From Halorhodospira sp. (GTDB lineage: Bacteria > Pseudomonadota > Gammaproteobacteria > Nitrococcales > Halorhodospiraceae): DNA of 19,185 nucleotides. The notes beneath the pieces were generated by a model that saw nothing but the letters and a program-made list of their open reading frames with translations, was not told the DNA's origin and made no database searches. The DNA is taken from positions 1-19,185 of the forward strand of contig SKYL01000317.1 in NCBI GenBank assembly GCA_007127935.1. The letters are read 5' to 3'. Shown here piece by piece: positions 14,129 through 19,185 of this stretch; positions within the stretch are counted from its first letter, which is position 1, and each line of letters begins with the position of its first letter. The position numbers and the translations under genes are program-made.

Positions 14129-14491
14129 TCAGCCGGCGGCCAGTGCCCCCCGGGCCCGCTCGGCCAGGGAGGCGAACGCCTCGGGCTCATGCACGGCCAA
14201 GTCGGCCAGTACCTTGCGGTCGACGTCGACGCCGGCCGTCTGCAGGCCGTTGATGAAACGGCTGTAGGAGATCCCGTTGAGGCGCGCGGCGGCGTTGATC
14301 CGGGCGATCCACAGCCGGCGGAAATCACGCTTGCGCTGACGGCGGTCGCGGTAGGCGTACTGCCCCGCCTTGGTGACCGCCTGACGGGCGATGCGGAACG
14401 ACTTGCGCCGGGCGCCGTAGTACCCCTTCGCCGCCTTCAGGACCTTCTTATGCTTGGCGCGGTTGACCACGCCCCGCTTGACTCTCGCCAT
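14129..14491 (-). CDS. rplT: Large-subunit ribosomal protein L20
   Basis: This 120-residue, highly basic protein begins MARVKRGVVNRAKHKKVLKA and contains YGARRKSFRIARQAVTKAGQ and DFRRLWIARINAAARLNGIS, all hallmark L20 segments. It binds 23S rRNA early in 50S assembly. In E. coli and B. subtilis L20 also represses its own infC-rpmI-rplT operon. It lies 15 bp downstream of rpmI. The hairpin upstream of rpmI is a possible place for such control here. Confidence 0.97.
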   Translation of the reverse strand: MARVKRGVVNRAKHKKVLKAAKGYYGARRKSFRIARQAVTKAGQYAYRDRRQRKRDFRRLWIARINAAARLNGISYSRFINGLQTAGVDVDRKVLADLAVHEPEAFASLAERARGALAAG

Positions 14492-14506
14492 GACCGAACT
14501 CCGTGA

Positions 14507-14704
14507 TCAGTAGTTGCCGAGGGTGCGGCGGATCATCGGGCGATCGACGGGATGGACTTCGGCCATCGTCGCCAGACGCCGCTTCCGCTTGGCATCCTTC
14601 TTGGTAAGGATATGGTTGTGAAAGGCCCGGGAGCGCTTAATGCGGCCGGAGGCGGCCACCTTGAAGCGCTTGGCCGCGCCGCGGTTGGTCTTGAGCTTGG
14701 GCAT
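14507..14704 (-). CDS. rpmI: Large-subunit ribosomal protein L35
   Basis: This 65-residue basic protein has the standard L35 pattern: MPKLKTNRGAAKRFKVAASG at the N-terminus, H-N-H-I-L-T-K-K in the middle and MIRRTLGNY at the end. It is a structural protein of the 50S subunit. The ATG has GGAGGCGG six bases upstream. It lies between infC and rplT in the usual order. About 80 bp separate it from infC, and that gap contains a hairpin followed by a T tract on the coding strand. Confidence 0.96.
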   Translation of the reverse strand: MPKLKTNRGAAKRFKVAASGRIKRSRAFHNHILTKKDAKRKRRLATMAEVHPVDRPMIRRTLGNY

Positions 14705-14724
14705 GTTCCGCCTCCCACTGGTTC

Positions 14725-14767
14725 AAAAAAAGAGCGAGCGCGCCGCCAAAGGCTGGAACGCGCCCGC
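14725..14767 (-). terminator. Intrinsic-terminator-like hairpin (attenuator candidate) between infC and rpmI
   Basis: Read on the minus strand, GCGGGCGCG (14767-14759) pairs over nine positions, one of them G-U, with CGCGCTCGC (14742-14734). An inner CC-A-GCC-TTT-GGC-GG extends the stem. Two bases later come seven T (14731-14725). This is the full layout of an intrinsic terminator. It lies inside an operon just before the rpmI ribosome-binding site, so partial read-through is expected and attenuation is likely. L20 or other control of the read-through is inference. Confidence 0.72.
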
Positions 14768-14784
14768 CGGAGTCCGCCTGAGCC

Positions 14785-15339
14785 TTACTTCTTCTTAGGG
14801 CTCATCATCATCACCATCATCCGCCCCTCCATCTTCGGGCGCTGATCGACGGTGCCGATGTCCTCCAGATCGTGCTCGATACGATCCAGGAGCCGGATGC
14901 CGAGTTCCTGATGAGCCATCTCCCGTCCGCGAAAACGGATGGTGATCTTGGCCTTGTCCCCGTCCTCCAGGAAGCGGCGCAGGTTGCGCAGCTTGACATC
15001 GTAGTCTCCCTGGTCGGTACCGGGTCGGAACTTGACCTCCTTGACCTGAATCTGCTTCTGCTTCTTGCGTGCCGCCTGCTGCTTCTTGCTCTGCTCGAAC
15101 TTGAACTTTCCATAGTCCATGATCCGGCAGACCGGCGGTTTGGCGTTGGCATCAATCTCGACCAAGTCGAGACCGTCCTCCTCGGCCATGGCCAACGCCT
15201 GTTCAATCGGGATCACACCAACCTGGGTGCCCTCGGTGTCGATTACCCGCACTTCCGGAACCCGGATCAGTTCGTTGATGCGGCGCTGCTCCGACGGCGC
15301 AGCGGTGCTGCGCGCCCCTTTCTTGGATCTTATCGCGAT
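14785..15339 (-). CDS. infC: Translation initiation factor IF-3 (non-canonical start codon)
   Basis: The protein of about 184 residues matches IF-3 throughout: RRINELIRVPEVRVIDTEG, KPPVCRIMDYGKFKFEQSKK, then the C-terminal domain with VKEVKFRPGTDQGDYDVKLR, KAKITIRFRGREMAHQELG and a MSPKKK tail. It binds the 30S subunit, blocks premature 50S joining and checks the start codon. No ATG or GTG gives a full-length N-terminus: the first GTG (15252) would cut off the conserved RRINELIR segment. I place the start at ATC 15339, with GGAGGG (15352-15347) seven bases upstream; ATA at 15333 is the alternative. IF-3 genes typically use AUU or similar codons for self-regulation. It begins 3 bp after thrS. 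Confidence 0.93.
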   Translation of the reverse strand: MAIRSKKGARSTAAPSEQRRINELIRVPEVRVIDTEGTQVGVIPIEQALAMAEEDGLDLVEIDANAKPPVCRIMDYGKFKFEQSKKQQAARKKQKQIQVKEVKFRPGTDQGDYDVKLRNLRRFLEDGDKAKITIRFRGREMAHQELGIRLLDRIEHDLEDIGTVDQRPKMEGRMMVMMMSPKKK

Positions 15340-15342
15340 CCT

Positions 15343-17265
15343 TCAACCCTCCGCAGTTCGACCGCGTCGCACGATGTCCGCCTGGATACGCTCCAGGAAT
15401 CCATCAAGCCCCATGGCGCCGAGATCATTGCCCCCGCGCTCGCGCACGGCCACTGTGTTCGTTTCCAGTTCTCGATCCCCCACCACCAACATGTAGGGGA
15501 CCTTTTGCAGCGTGTGCTCGCGGATTTTATAGCCGATCTTCTCGTTCCTCAAGTCGGCGTGCACGCGCACTCCGCTTTCCGACAACCTTTTTTTGATTTC
15601 GGCGGCATATTCGGCCTGCCGGTCGGTGATATTGAGGATCACCGCCTGCACTGGGGCCAGCCACGCCGGCCACGCTCCGGCGTAATGTTCGGTGAGGATG
15701 CCGATGAAACGCTCCATGGAGCCGAGGATGGCGCGGTGGAGCATCACCGGCGTATGGCGGCCGCCGTCCTCGCCCACATACTCCGCCCCCAGCCGACCCG
15801 GCATGGAGAAATCCACCTGGATGGTGCCCAACTGCCAGACCCGCTCCAGGCAGTCGCGCAGGGCGAACTCTATCTTCGGCCCGTAGAAGGCGCCTTCCCC
15901 AGGTTGGAGGATGAAGTCGATCTCGTGATCGCGCAGCGCCTTCTCCAGGGCCGCCTCGGCTTTGTCCCAGACGGCGTCCTCGCCGACCCGCTCGTCGGGC
16001 CGGGTGGAGAGGGCGATGATGATGTCGTCGAAGCCGAAATCCCGGTACGCCTGGAAGACCAGGTCGATGAAGTTGTGGACCTCACCCTGGATCTGGTCCT
16101 CGGTACAGAAGATATGCGCGTCGTCCTGGACGAAGCCGCGCACTCGCATCAGGCCGTGGAGGGTGCCCGACGGCTCGTTGCGGTGGCACGAGCCGAACTC
16201 CGACAGCCGAAGCGGCAGCTCGCGGTAGCTCTTTAGCCCCTGCTTGAAGACCTCTACATGGCATGGGCAGTTCATCGGCTTGACCGCGTAGTCGCGGGCC
16301 TCCGACTCGGTGATGAACATGTCGTCGGCGAACATCTGCCAGTGGCCCGACTTCTCCCACAGGATGCGGTCCACCAGCATCGGCGTGTGGATCTCGCGGT
16401 AGCCGTTGCGGCGCATCAGGTCGCGGATGTACTCCTGGATCATCAGGTAGATCCGCCACCCGTTGGGGTGCCAGAAGACCATCCCCGGCGCCTCCTCCTG
16501 AACGTGGAAGAGTTCCTGGACGCGGCCGATGCGCCGGTGGTCCCGCTTCTCCGCCTCCTGGAGGCGCTGGAGATAGGCGGCGAGCTGCTTGCGGTCCGGC
16601 CACGCGGTGCCGTAGACCCGTTGCAGCATCTCGTTGTTCTGGTCGCCGCGCCAGTACGCCCCGGCCACCTTGGTCAACTTGAACGCCTTGAGCCGGCCGG
16701 TGCTGGGCACGTGGGGTCCCCGGCAGAGGTCGATGAAATCGCCTTGGCGGTAGACGGAGATCACCTCGCCCTCGGGGAGATCGTCGATGATCTCCGCCTT
16801 ATATCGCTCGCCTTGATCGAGAAAGAACCGCTTCGCCTCGTCCCGCGCCCAGACCTCCCGTTCCACCGGGATATCGGCCTCCGCCAGCGCCTTCATCTTC
16901 TCCTCGATGACTGGCAGCTCGTCCTCGGAGATGGTGTGCGTCCCGGCGAAGTCGTAGTAGAAGCCGTTCTCCACCGTCGGCCCGATGGTCACCTGCAACT
17001 CCGGGTGGAGCTGCTTGACGGCGTGGGCCATCAAGTGCGCGGCGGAGTGGCGCAATAGTTCCAGGCCGTCCTCGTCACTGGGGGTGACGATGGAGACCGC
17101 CGCGTCCCGCTCCACGGTATGGCTCAGATCCACCAACTGTCCGCCCACGCGCCCGGCCAGGGCGTCCTTGGCCAAGCGGCGGCCGATGGACTCGGCGATC
17201 TCCAGGATCGTCACTGGATGGTCGAAGTGCTTGATGGAACCGTCGGGGAGGGTGATGGCGGGCAT
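15343..17265 (-). CDS. thrS: Threonyl-tRNA synthetase
   Basis: This is a 640-residue class II synthetase of standard length. An N-terminal TGS domain (1-61) is followed by the editing domain with H-S-A-A-H (His73, His77) and FIDLCRGPH. The catalytic core holds motif 2 (FGSCHRNEPSGTLHGLMRVR), MKPMNCPCH with the zinc-ligand Cys, and PAWLAPVQ opening the C-terminal anticodon-binding domain. It attaches threonine to tRNA-Thr and removes mis-charged serine. It is the first gene of the translation operon and runs straight into infC with a 3-bp gap. The ATG has GAGGAA about ten bases upstream. Confidence 0.98.
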   Translation of the reverse strand: MPAITLPDGSIKHFDHPVTILEIAESIGRRLAKDALAGRVGGQLVDLSHTVERDAAVSIVTPSDEDGLELLRHSAAHLMAHAVKQLHPELQVTIGPTVENGFYYDFAGTHTISEDELPVIEEKMKALAEADIPVEREVWARDEAKRFFLDQGERYKAEIIDDLPEGEVISVYRQGDFIDLCRGPHVPSTGRLKAFKLTKVAGAYWRGDQNNEMLQRVYGTAWPDRKQLAAYLQRLQEAEKRDHRRIGRVQELFHVQEEAPGMVFWHPNGWRIYLMIQEYIRDLMRRNGYREIHTPMLVDRILWEKSGHWQMFADDMFITESEARDYAVKPMNCPCHVEVFKQGLKSYRELPLRLSEFGSCHRNEPSGTLHGLMRVRGFVQDDAHIFCTEDQIQGEVHNFIDLVFQAYRDFGFDDIIIALSTRPDERVGEDAVWDKAEAALEKALRDHEIDFILQPGEGAFYGPKIEFALRDCLERVWQLGTIQVDFSMPGRLGAEYVGEDGGRHTPVMLHRAILGSMERFIGILTEHYAGAWPAWLAPVQAVILNITDRQAEYAAEIKKRLSESGVRVHADLRNEKIGYKIREHTLQKVPYMLVVGDRELETNTVAVRERGGNDLGAMGLDGFLERIQADIVRRGRTAEG

Positions 17266-17390
17266 AGCTGAGGGCTTCCTCTACAGTGGTGACCCCTACC
17301 AAAGGCCACATGCTCGAATCGGGGGCGCATCCTACAGGATTCGGCGCGGCCACGCTATGAAAGCACCGCATAACCCCGTCGCGACATGAC
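17266..17390 (-). promoter_or_regulatory. thrS leader/promoter region
   Basis: This 125-bp non-coding stretch lies upstream of thrS on the minus strand and must contain its promoter and leader. An inverted repeat CGAATC...GATTCG (17315-17344, loop about 18 bases) is visible. No convincing -10/-35 pair stands out, and I cannot fold a clear tRNA-Thr-like operator as in E. coli thrS. The call rests on position only. Confidence 0.3.
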
Positions 17391-17502
17391 CCCGTCATTG
17401 CGAGGAGCGGAGCGACGAAGCAATCTCCATGCGATGGTAACCATCCCGTTGGAGATTGCTTCGCTACGCTCGCAATGACGATCGCTACGCTCGCAATGAC
17501 GG
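17391..17502. repeat. Palindromic intergenic repeat, copy 2, with duplicated right arm
   Basis: The left arm is the same as in copy 1 at 9287: GTCATTGCGAGGAGCGGAGC then GACGAAGCAATCTCCATG. The right arm is the inverse, GGAGATTGCTTCGCTACGCT then CGCAATGACG. The terminal 21 bp of the right arm are repeated in tandem (17461-17481 and 17482-17502, differing only in the last base). The central part differs from copy 1 and holds its own small dyad, GATGGTAACCATC. It sits between the beta-helix gene and the thrS leader and could form a long hairpin in either transcript. Confidence 0.87.
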
Positions 17503-17519
17503 TGGCTGCGGCTTGTGTG

Positions 17520-19185
17520 TTACCAGCAAGGTGAGCAGTTGGCTGGGTTCCATGGGAGAGCGTGGGTGTCGTCCTGTCCGCCATCTTCGGCATAGGCCCC
17601 GTATCGCTCCCCGGAGCGAAGCCGACCGTGGATGTCGCGGTCGAATCCCGGCAGGTCCGCGCCGTGGTCCGCCGGCATCGGTTCGTCACGGCGCAGCGCG
17701 CCGCTCGTCGGCGAGAGGTCGATCCCCAGGCCACCGCCATACGGCTGTTTGAGAGATTCCGGGGCACTGTCGAACGGCGCGGTGAAGTTGTGCTCGACGC
17801 GCACCTCCCGGGGCGCTGTTACCGGGTTCTCGGCGAAGACCGCGTTGCCCGCGATGACCTGGCGGTAGCGGTCGTCCGGCTGGTACATCTGAATCCCGCT
17901 GCGCCGGGCGAGCACGGTGTTGTTGAGGATGCGCACCTCTTTGGGCACGTCGTTGTGGCGCAGCACGACCAAGGCATCGCCGTAGGTGTTGATGAATAGA
18001 TTGTTGTAGAGGGCGAGGTTCCCCTCCCCCTGGAAGAGGCGCTCGTCGGGATTCTCGTGAAAGAGGTTGCCGTAGACCAGATAGCGGTCGTGCTGGCCCG
18101 GCCCCTCCGGCGGAAAGTGCCCCAGCAACAGGTTGGGGCGGGCCTGGGGGCCGCTGCTGCTGCCGGCGGCCTTGCTGATCACGTTGTGGCGGATGATGGT
18201 CTGGCGGGGCTCCATGGGCATGCCGGGGAGGCGGTGACGGATGTGTTGATGCTTGATCTGCATGCCGTAGCCGATGGTTTCGGCGACCACATTGTTCTCG
18301 ATCAGCCCGCCGATGAAGGGGGCGCCGCCGTCCGGGCGCCCGAAGTAGATGCCGGTGCCGACCCGGCGGATGTCGTTGTTGCGGATGGTCCAGTTCCACG
18401 CCGGGGCGCGGGTGGTGATCCCGCTGTTGCCCTGGGCGCCGTCGTAATTGCGGATGGTCAGGTATTCGACGGTGATATCGTGGGCGTAACTCGCCCCCCG
18501 GTCGAGTACGATGCCGGCAATGTTGTGTTGCCCCCCGTCCAGTGTCAGATGGCGGATTACCACGTGGGCGGTGTCGCGGAGGCGAACCGTGTTCGCCCCT
18601 CGGCGGCCCCAAAGGACGGCCGGTGCGCCCTCGGCGGGTCCGGAGACGACGATGGGCCGTTCCGCTGTCCCCCGGAGGTTGCGCAGATCCAGCGGACGCG
18701 GATAGTCGCCCGCCGCCAGCCGCAGGTGGTCCCCCGGCTCCAGTTGCCGTACCAATGACCGGTAGTTGGACGGATCGGCCTCAATGACACGGCTCGGTGA
18801 GGCGTCGGCGTTGGTGGTGGCCCCGGGCTCGGGAGCGCCCTGGTGCCAGTCGGGCGGGGGGCGGCCGGTGGGATCTTCCAGCAGGGAGAGGAACAACGCC
18901 CCGTGGCGCATCGCCAGTTCCTCGTCGAGACGGCAGGCGCCGGCCTTGTACTCCAGCGCGCCGATGTCGCTGGGTCCGCTGCGCGGATGGCCGCAGAAGT
19001 CGGGGGGAGGGGGGGGGGAGGGGGTGCCTTCACGGATCAGCACCGTGTGGGAAGCCAGCCGGAAGTCGCCGTGTTCCGGCGCCGCCAGCCACCCATCGAA
19101 GCGCGACAGCCCCTTGCCGAGGCGGGTGGACGCCAGCCACTCCAGCGCGGCCGTGGCGGCCCCGTGGACCCGGCGTACCTGCCGG
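17520..19185 (-). CDS. Right-handed parallel beta-helix repeat protein (5' end outside window)
   Basis: The frame stays open through the right edge, so the N-terminus is missing; 554 residues are visible. From about 18750 down to 17750 the protein shows short repeats typical of pectate-lyase-like right-handed beta-helices: GDHLRLAAGDYPRPLDLRNL, then many units of the type 'I-x-N-N-x-h' (TIRNNDIRRVGTGIYFG, LIENNVVAETIGYGM, TIIRHNVISKAAG, LALYNNLFIN, VRILNNTVLARRSGI). These folds are used by polysaccharide lyases, epimerases and adhesins. I cannot assign an activity or substrate. A DxxGxPR...DIGALEY segment near 18950-19000, usually seen at the C-terminus of such proteins, occurs mid-protein, and a related RYGAYAE motif lies near the true end, suggesting two tandem modules. 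The tail ends in C-S-P-C-W. A G10 tract lies at 19009-19018. Confidence 0.82.
   Translation of the reverse strand, partial: RQVRRVHGAATAALEWLASTRLGKGLSRFDGWLAAPEHGDFRLASHTVLIREGTPSPPPPPDFCGHPRSGPSDIGALEYKAGACRLDEELAMRHGALFLSLLEDPTGRPPPDWHQGAPEPGATTNADASPSRVIEADPSNYRSLVRQLEPGDHLRLAAGDYPRPLDLRNLRGTAERPIVVSGPAEGAPAVLWGRRGANTVRLRDTAHVVIRHLTLDGGQHNIAGIVLDRGASYAHDITVEYLTIRNYDGAQGNSGITTRAPAWNWTIRNNDIRRVGTGIYFGRPDGGAPFIGGLIENNVVAETIGYGMQIKHQHIRHRLPGMPMEPRQTIIRHNVISKAAGSSSGPQARPNLLLGHFPPEGPGQHDRYLVYGNLFHENPDERLFQGEGNLALYNNLFINTYGDALVVLRHNDVPKEVRILNNTVLARRSGIQMYQPDDRYRQVIAGNAVFAENPVTAPREVRVEHNFTAPFDSAPESLKQPYGGGLGIDLSPTSGALRRDEPMPADHGADLPGFDRDIHGRLRSGERYGAYAEDGGQDDTHALPWNPANCSPCW

Noticed and set aside
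16250..16290. Cys instead of Gly in the ThrS zinc-site motif (NCPCH)
   Set aside because: The second Cys is a common variant in proteobacterial ThrS; the zinc-ligand Cys itself is present.
17266..17344. tRNA-Thr-like operator or T-box in the thrS leader
   Set aside because: A small TGGT...ACCA hairpin with a seven-base loop and the CGAATC/GATTCG dyad are visible, but no threonine anticodon sits in the right loop position and no T-box core is present.
1..19185. CRISPR array, transposase, prophage or defence-system genes
   Set aside because: No spaced direct repeats of suitable size and no matching protein signatures were seen on either strand.

Overview
The window is high-GC bacterial DNA, almost fully coding. 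It looks like a gammaproteobacterium, possibly Ectothiorhodospiraceae/Chromatiales; the family-level guess is inference. The main support is gene order: thrS-infC-rpmI-rplT-pheS-pheT-ihfA-merR-tRNA-Pro on the minus strand, and a ypjD-type gene divergent from ffh. Both arrangements are typical of Gammaproteobacteria. The tRNA encodes its own CCA end.

Left part (1-4921). The window opens inside a tonB-like gene, in its Pro-Glu repeat linker and C-terminal domain. Next is a TRAP transporter split into two divergent units: dctQM on the minus strand, and on the plus strand a substrate-binding protein that carries a lipobox. The binding-protein gene is followed at once by a PRX-like thioredoxin-fold protein, so the two are probably cotranscribed. 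A ypjD/CcsA-type membrane protein converges on that gene with an 11-bp overlap.

Centre (5067-9976). ffh begins a tight plus-strand unit. Instead of the usual rpsP-rimM-trmD-rplS, it is followed 2 bp later by a methyl-accepting chemotaxis protein with a CXXCH heme-c motif in its periplasmic sensor. A membrane diguanylate cyclase with an intact GGEEF motif and I-site then overlaps that gene by 4 bp. This signalling pair behind ffh is the most unusual arrangement seen here. A palindromic intergenic repeat, a small unrecognised secreted protein and a minus-strand tRNA-Pro(GGG) follow.

Right part (10036-17265). This is the translation and nucleoid-protein cluster, read right to left: thrS, infC (with a rare AUC or AUA start), an intrinsic-terminator-like hairpin, rpmI, rplT, pheS, pheT, ihfA and a MerR-type regulator. 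Gaps are mostly under 20 bp and the last two genes overlap, so it is a long operon, probably modulated at the hairpin between infC and rpmI.

Right edge (17391-19185). A second copy of the palindromic repeat, with an internal 21-bp tandem duplication, separates thrS from a large parallel beta-helix protein. That gene runs off the window and contains a G10 tract. I see no CRISPR array, transposase, integrase or prophage gene, and no clear defence system.
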